Below are positions 15,765-26,339 of a stretch of 64,000 bases of DNA, one piece after another (the stretch's first letter is position 1; each line of letters opens with the position of its first letter). Both the position numbers and the translations under genes were made by a program. The notes under the pieces are model-generated. The model was not told the DNA's origin and ran no database searches. It saw only the letters and a list, made by a program, of their open reading frames with translations. Source of the DNA: Eubacteriales bacterium (GTDB taxonomy: Bacteria > Bacillota > Clostridia > Lachnospirales > Lachnospiraceae); assembly GCA_030537195.1 (NCBI GenBank), contig JAUNOK010000006.1, positions 49,330-113,329 on the forward strand, read 5' to 3'.

Positions 15765-18146
15765 TTAACCCTTCAGCAGGTGTCTGAAACGGCGGCTGTG
15801 GCTTTCAAAGAAATCTATAAGCCATGCCGTCAGCCTGCATACATATCTGAATAAAGGCACTGACAAAACCATCATTATAATTGTCAGGTTAAGTGACAAT
15901 CCTTTTAATACAACCATAGCAAACAGTGGGCGCAAGAATATCATTGAAAATACTATTCCGCACGCCATTGCGACGCATACGCATGCTCTTATCATATCAA
16001 ATGGCATACATACTCTTACCAGTGCTGCCATACCTACTGTAAGAAGCACAAGTGTTGCCGCAGTTGCCGTCTGTTCGTGTGGTGCTCCTGTGCAGTTGCC
16101 ATATATTGTAATAATCGTAACTACAATAAAGTCCGTCAGACCTGTTGGCAGTGCCTTAAGAACAACGTTGAGCAGGAAATCTCCTTTAATCAGGCTCTTA
16201 TTAGGCTGCAATGCCAGGAAGAACGCCGGTATTCCAATGGTAAATACTCCAAGGAACGACAACTGTGTCGGATACAACGGATACAGGTTAACTGATATAA
16301 GTGTGAATATAGTGAGCAGCATCGAGAATATATTCTTTGCAAGAAACAGCGATGCTGAACGCTTAATATTATTAACAACTCTTCTTCCCTCTCCAACAAC
16401 ATCTGGCATCTTGGAAAAATCAGAATCCAGAAGAACTATCTGGGCAGCATTACTTGCAGCCTCACTTCCTGATGCCATGGCAACACTACAGTCAGCACAT
16501 TTTAACGCAAGTACATCATTAACTCCATCACCTGTCATTGCTACGACATTGCCTGCCGCCTTAAATGCCTCTATAATCTTCTTCTTCTGTTCCGGTATAA
16601 CCCTTCCGAATACTGTATATTTCTGTACAGCATCTGTTATGTCACTATCCGTCTTAAGAGCCGTCGCATCAATGTAATGTGTGGCATTGTCTATTCCTGC
16701 TCTTATTGCAACTTTAGATGCTGTGACTGGATTATCTCCCGATATTACTTTAATGGCAACGCCCTGCTTTTTGAAGTACTCAAATGTTTCTTTAGCAGTT
16801 TCCCTTATCTCATTCTCGAGTATTATGAAAGCCATAGGTGTTATTGCTCTTGTAACCGCCTCACCCGTTATCTCTTCATTGGCTTTGCCAAATACCACGA
16901 TTCTCTCACCATTGCCTGAATACTTATCAATAATCTTCTTATAATTAGGATATGACTCTAAGAGCAGATATTCAGGTGCACCTAACAGATATACATCTTT
17001 TCCATATCGCGCGCCACTGTATTTATTCTGTGAAGAAAAAGGAAATACCTGGTCACACTCTTTCTCCTTATCAATTCCATAATATGAATGTATTGCTGCC
17101 ATCGTTGCATTGTCAGACCTGATTGCTGCCACTACATTTTTAATAATCCTCTGTATTGCATTGGCATCATAATGTTCACCATTATCAGCAGTATAATCAA
17201 TTGCCTCCACATGTGTAACTGACATATCTGGTCTTGTTATTGTTCCTGTCTTATCAACACAGAGTACATTAACTCTTGCAAGTGTCTCAACACAGTTCAT
17301 CTCATGTACAAGTACATTTTTTCTTCCAAGTCTCATAACACTGACAACAAGTGCCACACTTGCCAACAGATATAATCCTTCAGGTATCATTCCGACAAGT
17401 GATGCCACCATCGAATCTATACTGCTTTTTATCGAACTTCCAACCGCAAATCGGCTTTGAAGAAAAAGTCCGATTCCAATAGGTATTATAAGAACACCTA
17501 TTGTCTTTACGAGTTTATCAAGAGATTCCATCATATCGGTTTTCTGTTTCTTACGTCCCGCCTTAGCTTCTATTGCAAGCTTTGCTGCATAAGCATCAAG
17601 TCCGACATTAGTAAGAACCGCCTTGCATTCTCCTGATACAACAAAACTGCCGGAGAGTAATATATCCCCGGCATTCTTAACAACCTCATCAGACTCACCG
17701 GTAACTAATGACTCATTAACACGAACAAAGCCATCAACGAGAATTGCATCAGCACTCAACTGGTTTCCCGCTGAAAATACGCACAAATCACCCTTTACCA
17801 GAGTCTGTGAATCTACAATATGTAATTGTCCATCTCTTATTACTGATGTCTTAGGTGCATTAACCACCGTAAGCTTATCAAGGACTCTCTTTGCTCTTAT
17901 CTCCTGAATTATTCCAATGAACATGTTTGAAACAATTACAGGAAGAAATGTCATATTATTATATGACCTTACAAGAGCCAGAAGCACAGCAAATACAGCA
18001 AATATCAGGTTAAAATATGTAAACACATTACCCGCAACAATCTGGCCAATGGTCTTAGATTGCTTTCCGACAGACACATTGACCTGACCTTCTTTTGTTA
18101 ATTTCTCTACTTCATCCGCTGTAAGTCCTTTTTTCACATCAGTCAT
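15765..18146 (-). CDS. P-type cation ATPase (CtpE/MgtA-like)
   Basis: 793 aa with all P-type hallmarks: actuator TGES, phosphorylation DKTGTIT, hinge MTGDGVNDVLALKCADCSVAMASGS split over the P domain, and eight or more membrane spans. There is no N-terminal heavy-metal domain. Overall it resembles the CtpE-like branch suspected in Ca2+ or Mg2+ transport; the ion is not determinable here. It overlaps the upstream membrane-protein gene by 8 bases, so the two are likely co-translated. Confidence 0.9.
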   Translation of the reverse strand: MTDVKKGLTADEVEKLTKEGQVNVSVGKQSKTIGQIVAGNVFTYFNLIFAVFAVLLALVRSYNNMTFLPVIVSNMFIGIIQEIRAKRVLDKLTVVNAPKTSVIRDGQLHIVDSQTLVKGDLCVFSAGNQLSADAILVDGFVRVNESLVTGESDEVVKNAGDILLSGSFVVSGECKAVLTNVGLDAYAAKLAIEAKAGRKKQKTDMMESLDKLVKTIGVLIIPIGIGLFLQSRFAVGSSIKSSIDSMVASLVGMIPEGLYLLASVALVVSVMRLGRKNVLVHEMNCVETLARVNVLCVDKTGTITRPDMSVTHVEAIDYTADNGEHYDANAIQRIIKNVVAAIRSDNATMAAIHSYYGIDKEKECDQVFPFSSQNKYSGARYGKDVYLLGAPEYLLLESYPNYKKIIDKYSGNGERIVVFGKANEEITGEAVTRAITPMAFIILENEIRETAKETFEYFKKQGVAIKVISGDNPVTASKVAIRAGIDNATHYIDATALKTDSDITDAVQKYTVFGRVIPEQKKKIIEAFKAAGNVVAMTGDGVNDVLALKCADCSVAMASGSEAASNAAQIVLLDSDFSKMPDVVGEGRRVVNNIKRSASLFLAKNIFSMLLTIFTLISVNLYPLYPTQLSFLGVFTIGIPAFFLALQPNKSLIKGDFLLNVVLKALPTGLTDFIVVTIITIYGNCTGAPHEQTATAATLVLLTVGMAALVRVCMPFDMIRACVCVAMACGIVFSMIFLRPLFAMVVLKGLSLNLTIIMMVLSVPLFRYVCRLTAWLIDFFESHSRRFRHLLKG

Positions 18147-18987
18147 CTGAGTATTTTATCTCCTTCATAACGAATTGTTTAATAAAGAACACTATTCCAG
18201 CCACTATCACAAGCTTAATTGCAAACAGTACTATGATGTTAGTAAGTGAAAATGCATCATATAACTGGAACATTATATTAGAAACAAACTGGGCAATTAT
18301 TGCATAATAAGCATACATATAATTTACCTGTTTCTTTACCACTCCATATACAACCATGAACAATAAAACATTAAGTGCAATATCAAGTACTGCAGATACA
18401 CCCATTAAGAACCACAGAATCACTGGTGAATCAATCAGCTGTGAAACATTAGTAGTATACAATGTAACAACATCACTCTCAGCCATTCCGCTCTCAAACA
18501 TATCAGTAATAAACTTCTCTAATCCATTAGCTGATATAGCCTGTGCATATACGAAAAATGTAAACATTGACAATGCGTAAGTAATAACTGTATCTCCAAT
18601 TGCAAGACCAGCTCCTGCCATAAGCACATCTCCTGATCTGTTGTATCTGTCGGTCATCATCTTGGCTGTAAACCATCTTGCAATACCAAATCCTGCTGCA
18701 AGCAGAATATTATACATAACCACATATGCATTCGTATTATAAGAAAAAGCCTGATCCACAGTTGGTATAAGCGAAATCACACTCATTAAAAGCTGTGAAA
18801 ACATAAAGCCAAATACAGCATATGAAAGAAGACCTAATGCTAATGGTATAAATCTTCCTTTCCATCTCTTAATAACCAGTACCAGAAGAACTATAAGCAC
18901 TGATACAACAAGTATTGCACCTGCTGTTATCATGCTGACAGTTGTGTTGCTTACTGTCTGGTCATAATTAATATTCAAATTCTCCAT
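18139..18987 (-). CDS. YhfC-like multi-span membrane protein
   Basis: 282 aa with about seven spans. The pattern GFGIARWFTAKMM...DVLMAGAGLAIGDTVITYAL resembles the core of YhfC/glutamic intramembrane protease relatives. In those, the first motif has Glu-Glu before the Arg and the second has a GHG..E. Here the glutamates and the histidine are missing, so an active protease is unlikely. It is coupled to the P-type ATPase downstream. The assignment is tentative. Confidence 0.5.
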   Translation of the reverse strand: MENLNINYDQTVSNTTVSMITAGAILVVSVLIVLLVLVIKRWKGRFIPLALGLLSYAVFGFMFSQLLMSVISLIPTVDQAFSYNTNAYVVMYNILLAAGFGIARWFTAKMMTDRYNRSGDVLMAGAGLAIGDTVITYALSMFTFFVYAQAISANGLEKFITDMFESGMAESDVVTLYTTNVSQLIDSPVILWFLMGVSAVLDIALNVLLFMVVYGVVKKQVNYMYAYYAIIAQFVSNIMFQLYDAFSLTNIIVLFAIKLVIVAGIVFFIKQFVMKEIKYSDD

Positions 18988-19013
18988 AAAACCTCCAAAG
19001 CATCTTATTAATG

Positions 19014-19047
19014 AAAAAAAGGCGGTCCAATACTAATTGTGACCGCC
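19014..19047 (-). terminator. Rho-independent terminator after csp
   Basis: GGCGGTC/GACCGCC stem (19021-19047) with a 13-base loop, followed on the minus strand by seven T residues. Confidence 0.85.
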
Positions 19048-19118
19048 CCCATAATCCTATTGTGTTACAATATATCTTTCTATATATAATATAAAAAAGG
19101 CACACTGAAAACAACCGA

Positions 19119-19316
19119 TTATAATTTTGTTACGTTAGTAGCCTGAGGACCCTTAGCGCCTTCTGTTACATCAAACTCAACCTGAGCGCCTTCCTCTAAA
19201 GACTTGAAGCCTTCCATGTTAAGTCCAGAATAATGTACGAATACATCCTTTCCTGACTCATCACTGATAAAGCCGTAACCCTTCTGGTTGTTGAACCACT
19301 TAACTGTACCCTTCAT
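19119..19316 (-). CDS. csp: Cold shock protein
   Basis: 65 aa single OB fold with RNP1 KGYGFI and RNP2 VFVHYS; it binds single-stranded RNA/DNA and melts structure in mRNA. ATG 19316 follows GGAGGTACTTGAA. A U-rich leader lies upstream, with a small GGTG/CACC hairpin and a run of eight T just before the ribosome site, compatible with post-transcriptional control. It is monocistronic, with a strong terminator downstream. Confidence 0.95.
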   Translation of the reverse strand: MKGTVKWFNNQKGYGFISDESGKDVFVHYSGLNMEGFKSLEEGAQVEFDVTEGAKGPQATNVTKL

Positions 19317-19421
19317 TTCAAGTACCTCCAAAAAAAATCTTGGTGTTTGAAGCACCTTACTAATATTACCATTTCAGGCACCCGCTGTCAATGAAAGATA
19401 GCATATTTACTGACTTTGTAA

Positions 19422-21419
19422 CTACTTCTTCGACTGTTGTTTAACGGTAAATGTCGTCCTGCTAAGCTCAACTTTATCGTCACCTTTCTGTGCAACAACG
19501 ACCGTATCATCTTTCTTAACTTTCATTCCGTTAACCCTTAAAAGCCTGTCACTGACCTTTTCAGTGACGTACTCTTTTCCGTTAATCAGAACACAACTGT
19601 AATCGTTGAAATTATTGCCTTCTATAAATACCGTATCATTGTAATTATAGACATCCGTAATCTCAATATCATCAATTCCCATCTTAAGTTCTGTAGCTTC
19701 ATATGGTGTCTCTCCACCATAGATTTCTTTCTTTCCATACAGAATATCATACTCAAGGATCTTTAAATTCTTTAAATACTCATCTTCAGGAAGATCCTGC
19801 TTAGACTGATGATACTTCATAATATAACCCTCAGATATACCGAGTCTCTGCATAACATAAGCAGATAACTGGTAAGCCTGAATATCTTTTTCCTGTCTGT
19901 CCATGTCGAAATTGCTCCAGATTACATACTGTGTCTGGAATTTATCACCATTAGTGAGCATATCGTCTGTAAAATCAAATGTTGGAAGATGGTCTCCATA
20001 AAGAACAAGTACTGTCTCCTCGTCTCTTTGTGATAATTCATCAATAAGTTCTCCTATGAAATTATCCATCTCATGAATCTGATTAACATAATATTCAAAA
20101 GCTGTCTGCTGCTCTGGCACTGGGAAATTAGTAACCTTAATCTCTGGTGTATAACCTTCAACCGGAGTAGATGGATAATCTCCATGTCCCTGAACAGATA
20201 TTGTAAACACATAATCTGTTCCAGCAGTAGAATCCAAAGCTTTAGTAATCTCACCTGTAAGAATACTATCTTTAGCCCATCCCATAGGAGTTTCTTCAAA
20301 ACCATCCATATATTCTATAGACGTAAATGTATCATACCCAAGATGGGAAAAGACAAGATTTCTGTCATAGAACGTTCCATCATTGTTGTGTATGGCATGT
20401 GTAGCATAACCAAGCTTCTTAAGATCATATGCCATAGATTCACACACTTTAGATTTCATGATTGTTCTGTAAGGATATTCTCCTGGACCAAAATCATCAA
20501 TATTAATTCCAGTCTGGACTTCAAATTCTGTATTACATGTTCCTGCTCCAAAGCATGGAACTGACAGATAGCCCGATGAATACTCTGATATCAGCTTCTG
20601 ATAATTAGGAAGTGGATTCTCTGACAATGTTATGCCTTTAACATTAGTAGGATCAAAGAACGATTCCAGCTGGACAAATATAATGTTAGGAGTCTTTTCA
20701 CTTGCTTCAACATCAACATCATCAAGATCTTTCTTGAGTGAATCCATATATTCCTCTGAATACTCACCAGATTTTTTGATTCCTCTGTCAAGCACACTGC
20801 TCACAAAGCAGTGACTAAAGCCGTATTTCTTATAAGCCTGCGCAAGATTACCGAAATGACTTTCAACTGATCCTGTAAAAAGCAATGTTATACCCATTCC
20901 ATATGCAAGAAGGAATACAATTGCAAGCTGAACTACTGCATATGCATAGAACTTTGTCTTCTTGATTGTTACCTGTATCTTAGGAGCTTTCTTCCACAAA
21001 AATACAAGTCCTACAATAACACCTATTATAAGCAACGCTATCAGGATGATCTGTATAATACTTACATACAATCCCGCTACTTTAATGGCATCCTTAATCA
21101 GATAAAAATCCATCGCCGTAAACGGCGTCTTTCTCGATGATAATATTATAAAGTTCGTTAGTGATAATCCAATCCATATAACCGATACTACACAATATAC
21201 AAATACACGTCTCTTAAAAAACAATGCAATAGTCATAGTTGTCATTATAATCAGTGTATTGTAAATAAAAATAATTGGGTGCATAAATGGAAATGCGAGT
21301 CCCATTATTCCTCTTCTGTTAAAACATTCAACTATCAGTTCCAGTATAATTGAATATACTGCTGTGTGAACCAGATCATAGGTCCATATCTTCTGTATAA
21401 AAGCTTTAACTTTGTTCAT
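19422..21419 (-). CDS. LTA synthase-family sulfatase, membrane phosphoglycerol transferase-like
   Basis: 665 aa: about five membrane spans in the first 190 residues, then an extracellular alkaline-phosphatase/sulfatase domain starting NIIFVQLESFFDP. The likely catalytic Thr is in GAGTCNTEFEVQTG, and metal residues are in LYGDHLPTF. A C-terminal beta-rich extension of about 85 residues (IEITDVYNYNDTVFIEG onward) looks like an IPT/TIG-type module not found in canonical LtaS. It probably polymerises or transfers glycerol-phosphate on lipid or wall glycans; the exact acceptor is unknown. Confidence 0.88.
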   Translation of the reverse strand: MNKVKAFIQKIWTYDLVHTAVYSIILELIVECFNRRGIMGLAFPFMHPIIFIYNTLIIMTTMTIALFFKRRVFVYCVVSVIWIGLSLTNFIILSSRKTPFTAMDFYLIKDAIKVAGLYVSIIQIILIALLIIGVIVGLVFLWKKAPKIQVTIKKTKFYAYAVVQLAIVFLLAYGMGITLLFTGSVESHFGNLAQAYKKYGFSHCFVSSVLDRGIKKSGEYSEEYMDSLKKDLDDVDVEASEKTPNIIFVQLESFFDPTNVKGITLSENPLPNYQKLISEYSSGYLSVPCFGAGTCNTEFEVQTGINIDDFGPGEYPYRTIMKSKVCESMAYDLKKLGYATHAIHNNDGTFYDRNLVFSHLGYDTFTSIEYMDGFEETPMGWAKDSILTGEITKALDSTAGTDYVFTISVQGHGDYPSTPVEGYTPEIKVTNFPVPEQQTAFEYYVNQIHEMDNFIGELIDELSQRDEETVLVLYGDHLPTFDFTDDMLTNGDKFQTQYVIWSNFDMDRQEKDIQAYQLSAYVMQRLGISEGYIMKYHQSKQDLPEDEYLKNLKILEYDILYGKKEIYGGETPYEATELKMGIDDIEITDVYNYNDTVFIEGNNFNDYSCVLINGKEYVTEKVSDRLLRVNGMKVKKDDTVVVAQKGDDKVELSRTTFTVKQQSKK

Positions 21420-21476
21420 AATGATTCTTACACCCTTTCAGTGCTAATTCTTCTAAACAACCCCAATAATTATTAA

Positions 21477-23153
21477 TTATTTCTGTAACTTGAATGAACT
21501 CTTAAGAGAAACTATTCTGTTAAATATAGGCTTTCCTGGCTCAGAATCCTTATTATCAACACAGAAATAGCCATTTCTTACAAACTGGAACTTATCCTCA
21601 CTTACTGCTTTCATAAGTTCTGGTTCAAGATAACATTCTGTAAGAACTGTCTTAGAGTTAGGGTTAATGTTCATAGAACCGTCTTCTTCGTTATATACGC
21701 CCTTCTCCTCATCAACAATATTCTCATATAATCTTACTTCTGCCTTGCAGCCTTCTGTTGCAGAAACCCAGTGAATAGTTCCCTTAACCTTACGTCCTGC
21801 AAAGTTACCACCCTTAGTCTCAGGATCATAAGTACAATGAACTTCAATAACCTTTCCGTTCTCATCCTTAACAAAATCAGTACATGTAACATAATATGCA
21901 TTCATAAGACGTACTTCGTTGCCTGGGAAAAGTCTGAAATATTTCTTAGGAGGCTCTTCCATGAAGTCCTCTCTTTCAATATAAAGCTCCTTAGTAAATG
22001 GAACCTTTCTTGTTCCCATCTCTGGATTCTCCTGATTATTAGCCACTTCCATATATTCAACCTGGCCTTCAGGATAATTATCAATAACAAGCTTAACAGG
22101 ATCAAGAACAGCCATCATTCTCTTAACCTTAAGCTTTAAATCTTCTCTTATACAATATTCAAGCATTGGATATTCAACTGAACCCTGAGCCTTCGTAACA
22201 CCAACAAGTTCAACAAACATCTTAATAGCTTCAGGAGTAAATCCTCTTCTTCTTAAAGCAGCAATAGATACAAGTCTTGGATCATCCCATCCATCAACAA
22301 TTCCATCTTCTACAAGTTTCTTAATATATCTCTTACCTGTTACAACATTAGTAAGATATAACTTGGCAAATTCAATCTGCTTAGGATTCTCCTCTGGAGA
22401 TGTCTTATATCCTGTCTCAATTACAACCCAGTCATATAGAGGTCTGTGATCCTCAAACTCAAGTGTACAGATAGAGTGTGTAATTCCTTCAACTGCATCC
22501 TCAATTGGATGTGCAAAATCATACATAGGATATATGCACCACTGGTCACCTGTTCTGTGATGTGTCATATGTGCAACTCTGTAAATAACAGGATCTCTCA
22601 TATTAATATTAGGAGATGCCATATCAATCTTAGCTCGTAAAACCTTAGTTCCATCTGCATACTTTCCTTCCTTCATCTCCTCGAAAAGCTGAAGGTTCTC
22701 TTCTACAGAACGGTTTCTGTATGGGCTCTCCTTACCTGGCTCAGTAAGTGTTCCTCTGTACTGTCTTATCTCCTCAGCTGATAAGTCATCCACATAAGCC
22801 TTACCCTTCTTGATAAGCTTTACAGCTGCTTCGTACATCTGTGGGAAATAATCTGAAGCAAAAAGAACATCACCGTTCCACTTTGCTCCAAGCCACTCAA
22901 CATCAGCCTTGATAGAATCTACAAATTCGACCTTCTCCTTAGTAGGATTGGTATCATCAAATCTCATATTGAACTGTCCGCCGTACTCCTTTGCAAGTCC
23001 ATAATTCAATAATATAGACTTAGCATGTCCAATATGAAGATATCCATTAGGTTCTGGTGGAAATCTCGTAATGACCTTTTTGCAATGGCCACTCTCAATA
23101 TCCTTATCTATAATCTGCTCAATAAAGTTCTTAGAAAGAGCTTCGTTCTCCAT
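21477..23153 (-). CDS. glnS: Glutaminyl-tRNA synthetase
   Basis: 558 aa. Class I motif [12 protein letters not shown] at about 27-38 and GlnRS-specific [11 protein letters not shown] in the KMSKS position. A two-barrel anticodon-binding C-terminal half is present. It charges tRNA-Gln directly with ATP and glutamine. The KMSKS loop is altered (TGKRY) compared with the MSKR of proteobacterial enzymes, which I believe is shared by clostridial GlnRS. GGAGGATAAATC precedes ATG 23153. Confidence 0.95.
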   Translation of the reverse strand: MENEALSKNFIEQIIDKDIESGHCKKVITRFPPEPNGYLHIGHAKSILLNYGLAKEYGGQFNMRFDDTNPTKEKVEFVDSIKADVEWLGAKWNGDVLFASDYFPQMYEAAVKLIKKGKAYVDDLSAEEIRQYRGTLTEPGKESPYRNRSVEENLQLFEEMKEGKYADGTKVLRAKIDMASPNINMRDPVIYRVAHMTHHRTGDQWCIYPMYDFAHPIEDAVEGITHSICTLEFEDHRPLYDWVVIETGYKTSPEENPKQIEFAKLYLTNVVTGKRYIKKLVEDGIVDGWDDPRLVSIAALRRRGFTPEAIKMFVELVGVTKAQGSVEYPMLEYCIREDLKLKVKRMMAVLDPVKLVIDNYPEGQVEYMEVANNQENPEMGTRKVPFTKELYIEREDFMEEPPKKYFRLFPGNEVRLMNAYYVTCTDFVKDENGKVIEVHCTYDPETKGGNFAGRKVKGTIHWVSATEGCKAEVRLYENIVDEEKGVYNEEDGSMNINPNSKTVLTECYLEPELMKAVSEDKFQFVRNGYFCVDNKDSEPGKPIFNRIVSLKSSFKLQK

Positions 23154-23230
23154 GATTTATCCTCCTGATTCTGTATTTAAAAGGTAAAGATTATTGTACC
23201 CCAAATTCTAATATTGTTCAACCAGTTGAT

Positions 23231-23743
23231 TTAATTATACTGATCCTTATTCATTATAATATCGTACAACATCTCTACTGTTTCTCTTATCTGCTTACCC
23301 TGCTCATTAAGAGTTATATCTGCGTACTTCTTATAAAGTGAAACTCTGTCAGCATATATCTCTTCCACAGTAGTCTTTCCATTAGACACAACCCCACGTT
23401 CTTTAAGGCTTCCAAGTCTTTCTTCAAGCGACTCCGGCGGAAGTTCAAGATATACTACAGTACCAATATCTTTAAAATGTTCCATCGCCTCTTTACCATA
23501 TACAGCACTTCCACCTGTTGCAATAACTGTGTGATGTGGATTAATAGAGCAGTTAACCTCATTCTCAATCTGTATAAATCCTGCATCTCCATGCTTTTCA
23601 ATAATTCTTTCAAGCGTCATTCCTTCTCTTTCCTGAATAACAAGGTCAGAATCAATAAAGCCAAATCCTATCTTCTTGGCAAGAACTACTCCAAGCGAAC
23701 TTTTTCCGCTTCCCGGCATGCCTATAAGTATAATATTATTCAT
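23231..23743 (-). CDS. aroK: Shikimate kinase
   Basis: 170 aa. P-loop GMPGSGKS at 8-15, substrate-site DSD around 32-34, ATGGSAVY in the middle, and a lid with ERGVVSNGKT. It phosphorylates shikimate in the chorismate pathway. It follows hslO by 23 bases on the same strand, a loose operon with no functional link to it. Confidence 0.93.
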   Translation of the reverse strand: MNNIILIGMPGSGKSSLGVVLAKKIGFGFIDSDLVIQEREGMTLERIIEKHGDAGFIQIENEVNCSINPHHTVIATGGSAVYGKEAMEHFKDIGTVVYLELPPESLEERLGSLKERGVVSNGKTTVEEIYADRVSLYKKYADITLNEQGKQIRETVEMLYDIIMNKDQYN

Positions 23744-23766
23744 GTGTACCTCCGTAAGCCTGAGAT

Positions 23767-24645
23767 TTATCTTGTACAGCAGTCGTACATTTCCTTAAGC
23801 TCATCAACTGTAAATGTATAATGTGAATTACAGAAATGACAGTTAACCTCAATAGGCTTTCCATCATCAATCATCTTCTGAATCTCTTCTCTTCCTACAC
23901 TGATAACAGCCTTGCTCACTCTGTCCTTAGAACAGTTGCAGTAAAACTTAGTTGGTACAGTATCAAGAATCTCAAGTTCCATATCGCCAAGAATGTGCTC
24001 TAATATCTGCTCAGGAGTCATTCCCTCCTCAAGCATGGCTGTAACCGACTTAATCTCCTTAATTCTTGCCTCAAGCTTATCAATAAATTCATCCGTTGCA
24101 CCTGGCATAAGCTGGATAATGAATCCTCCTGCCTGCTCAACAGTATTATCCTTATTCATAAGAACTCCAAGACCTACAGAAGATGGAACCTGTTCGCTGT
24201 TAGCAAAATAGTAAGTAAGATCATCCGCAATCTCACTAGTAATAAGAATAGTATCTCCAACATACGGCTCTTTAAGTCCGATATCCTTAATTACACTTAG
24301 CACACCAATTCCTACGGCATCTGCAATATCAAGCTTTCCATCCTTAAGTGGAAGCATAACCTGAGGATTACCAACGAAACCCTTAACCTCTCCCTTAGGA
24401 TTAGCTGTAACAGTCATACTTCCGATTGGACCATTGCCCTTAATCTGTACAGTAAGAATATCTGCATCATTCTTCATCATTGCGCCCATCATCGCACCAC
24501 CTGTAAGAAGTCTTCCAAGTGCAACAGTTGCAATAGGACTCATGTTATGTCTTACTCTTGCTTCTTCAACAAGACCTTTAGTTGTAGCAGCAAAAGCTCT
24601 TACCTGTCCGCCTGCTGCTGTGGCTCTAACAATATAATCACCCAT
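23767..24645 (-). CDS. hslO: Hsp33 redox-regulated chaperone
   Basis: 292 aa from ATG 24645 (AAGGAG at the right spacing; the earlier start adds eight codons without support). N-terminal Hsp33 fold and C-terminal zinc switch CNC...CHFC complete with four cysteines. Oxidation releases zinc and activates holdase activity. The methyltransferase gene ends 13 bases upstream. Confidence 0.95.
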   Translation of the reverse strand: MGDYIVRATAAGGQVRAFAATTKGLVEEARVRHNMSPIATVALGRLLTGGAMMGAMMKNDADILTVQIKGNGPIGSMTVTANPKGEVKGFVGNPQVMLPLKDGKLDIADAVGIGVLSVIKDIGLKEPYVGDTILITSEIADDLTYYFANSEQVPSSVGLGVLMNKDNTVEQAGGFIIQLMPGATDEFIDKLEARIKEIKSVTAMLEEGMTPEQILEHILGDMELEILDTVPTKFYCNCSKDRVSKAVISVGREEIQKMIDDGKPIEVNCHFCNSHYTFTVDELKEMYDCCTR

Positions 24646-24658
24646 AATTATCTCCTTA

Positions 24659-25405
24659 TTATTTCTCAATTACAAAATATAATCTCTCTGACTCGTCGTC
24701 AGGTTCATCCTTAGTAAATGCATTATACACATTTTTCACGGTAAGTCCAGCCTTCTTAGCTGCACCTGTAACCTCTTCTATAGTAAAGCCATGCTGATAG
24801 TGCTGTTCTTCGAATCTGTCAAATGTGCCATCTTCATTCTTAACAAACACAGCAAGCTCATATTCATTGTTGCGTTCTTCCTCATCATAATAGTTATCCC
24901 ATATAAATGCGGAATTTTCCCTGTTCTCAGCATATGTATTCTCAGCAAGTATATCCCTGAAAAAATGTATTGTCTTTAAATCAAATATAAAGACACCTCC
25001 ACTTTTAAGATTCTCACTTACACATGCAAATACATTTTCAAGATCAGGAACTGATGTAATATAGTTCATGGAATCCCCTATACTTATCATGCCGTCTACT
25101 TCATATGGGACTTCGAAATCCCTCATATCCTGACATGTATATATAACCTGTGAACCTTCTTCAAATGTTTTCTCAGAAGCAATGGACAACATATCCTCAG
25201 ACATATCAAGTCCAACACAGTCGTAACCTTCTTTAGCAAGCATTCTTGTAACAGTTCCTGTTCCACAGCCTAATTCAAGAACAGATGCATCACCTGACAC
25301 ACCATTCTCTTTAAGGAGGGCAATCATGTACTTACCCCATTCTTCATATGGAATATTATCCATATACTCATCATAAACATATGCAAAACCTGTATATGCG
25401 TCCAT
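24659..25405 (-). CDS. Class I SAM-dependent methyltransferase
   Basis: 248 aa with motif I VLELGCGTGTVTRML, motif II GLDMSEDML and a YMDNIPYEEW N-terminus. It is like a common Firmicute family (YqeM/Methyltransf_25 type) often found near hslO. The substrate is unknown; the architecture suggests a small molecule or tRNA base rather than DNA. Confidence 0.85.
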   Translation of the reverse strand: MDAYTGFAYVYDEYMDNIPYEEWGKYMIALLKENGVSGDASVLELGCGTGTVTRMLAKEGYDCVGLDMSEDMLSIASEKTFEEGSQVIYTCQDMRDFEVPYEVDGMISIGDSMNYITSVPDLENVFACVSENLKSGGVFIFDLKTIHFFRDILAENTYAENRENSAFIWDNYYDEEERNNEYELAVFVKNEDGTFDRFEEQHYQHGFTIEEVTGAAKKAGLTVKNVYNAFTKDEPDDESERLYFVIEK

Positions 25406-25430
25406 TATAATTACCTCTTATCATTAAAAT

Positions 25431-25453
25431 GACCTGCCATATAATGGCAGGTC
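25431..25453 (-). terminator. Terminator after the SEC-C protein gene
   Basis: GACCTGCCAT/ATGGCAGGTC, a 10-bp stem with a tiny loop, then ATTTTAAT on the minus strand. It separates the SEC-C gene from the methyltransferase-hslO-aroK group. Confidence 0.7.
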
Positions 25454-25467
25454 TTAGTGTTTAAAAG

Positions 25468-25974
25468 CTATGCATTCTTTCCACAGCACTGCTTATATTT
25501 CTTACCACTACCGCATGGGCATGGATCATTTCTTCCAATCTTCTTTCCCTTAATAACAGTTCCTGAAAGCTTCTGTTTCTTGTAAAGATCCTTTCTAGTC
25601 TGCTCATCAAGGAGATTATCCCACTGTGGTAATTCATAAAGCCAGTCTGCCTTACATCCTACCATGTTGTAATAAAGTTTTTCCTTGTCATAATCAAGAC
25701 TAACTTCTGTATCCTCATCCATAGTCTCAATTGGATTAGGAGTCTTTAAGCTGTCGTTGATACCATCAAGGAATCCTGTCATAAGAAGTACTTCTACGCC
25801 GAACTTCTCTGCTAATTCCTTAACTGTTCCTTTAACTACTGTATCAGGATCTGAAAGAATCTGCTCATAGATAGCCTTCTCCTGATTAAAATATGAGCCC
25901 CAGAATTCTGAAGCATTCTTCTGATCCATCTCTGTCTCGTATGCGAGTTTTCTCCATGTTTCTAATAATGCCAT
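25468..25974 (-). CDS. SEC-C motif protein, 168 aa
   Basis: A helical N-terminal domain (about 1-140) of unknown function is followed by the C-terminal zinc motif [16 protein letters not shown], the same motif that ends SecA. It may bind the ribosome or secretion machinery, as suggested for stand-alone SEC-C proteins. It is a single-gene unit with its own terminator. Confidence 0.8.
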   Translation of the reverse strand: MALLETWRKLAYETEMDQKNASEFWGSYFNQEKAIYEQILSDPDTVVKGTVKELAEKFGVEVLLMTGFLDGINDSLKTPNPIETMDEDTEVSLDYDKEKLYYNMVGCKADWLYELPQWDNLLDEQTRKDLYKKQKLSGTVIKGKKIGRNDPCPCGSGKKYKQCCGKNA

Positions 25975-26130
25975 GTCTGATTGTTACCTTTCAAATAAAT
26001 ATTATTAATAATGTGTACTGTCATTCAATTATAACATTTTTTATCTGTTACGCAACATTTTTATAAATAACTTGAGTGACACGCCAATGTAATGTATATT
26101 ATTAAGTATCTGACATTGGAGGTCTGATTC

Positions 26131-26337
26131 ATGAAACGATTTAAACAATTTGCAGCAATGACAGCAGTAATACTTTGGGGAATCATGATACTTGCCACAC
26201 TTATACTTGCATTCATCAACAATGAAGCATGTCATAAAGTATTTACAGGACTGCTTTTCACAGACATTGTATTTCCTGTCGTAATATATGCAATGACACT
26301 TGTATACAAGATTCTCTCAGGAAGGAATAAGCAATAA
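26131..26337 (+). CDS. Two-span small membrane protein
   Basis: 68 aa, with GGAGGTCTGATTC before ATG 26131. Two hydrophobic segments (about 9-30 and 40-60) are separated by a short loop, with a basic C-terminus. It is convergent with deoC, 2 bases apart. No family is recognised. Confidence 0.7.
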   Translation: MKRFKQFAAMTAVILWGIMILATLILAFINNEACHKVFTGLLFTDIVFPVVIYAMTLVYKILSGRNKQ

Positions 26338-26339
26338 TA

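Noticed and set aside
21477..23153. Altered KMSKS loop (TGKRY) in GlnRS as damage
   Set aside because: The flanking residues are well conserved and the form is likely usual in this family.
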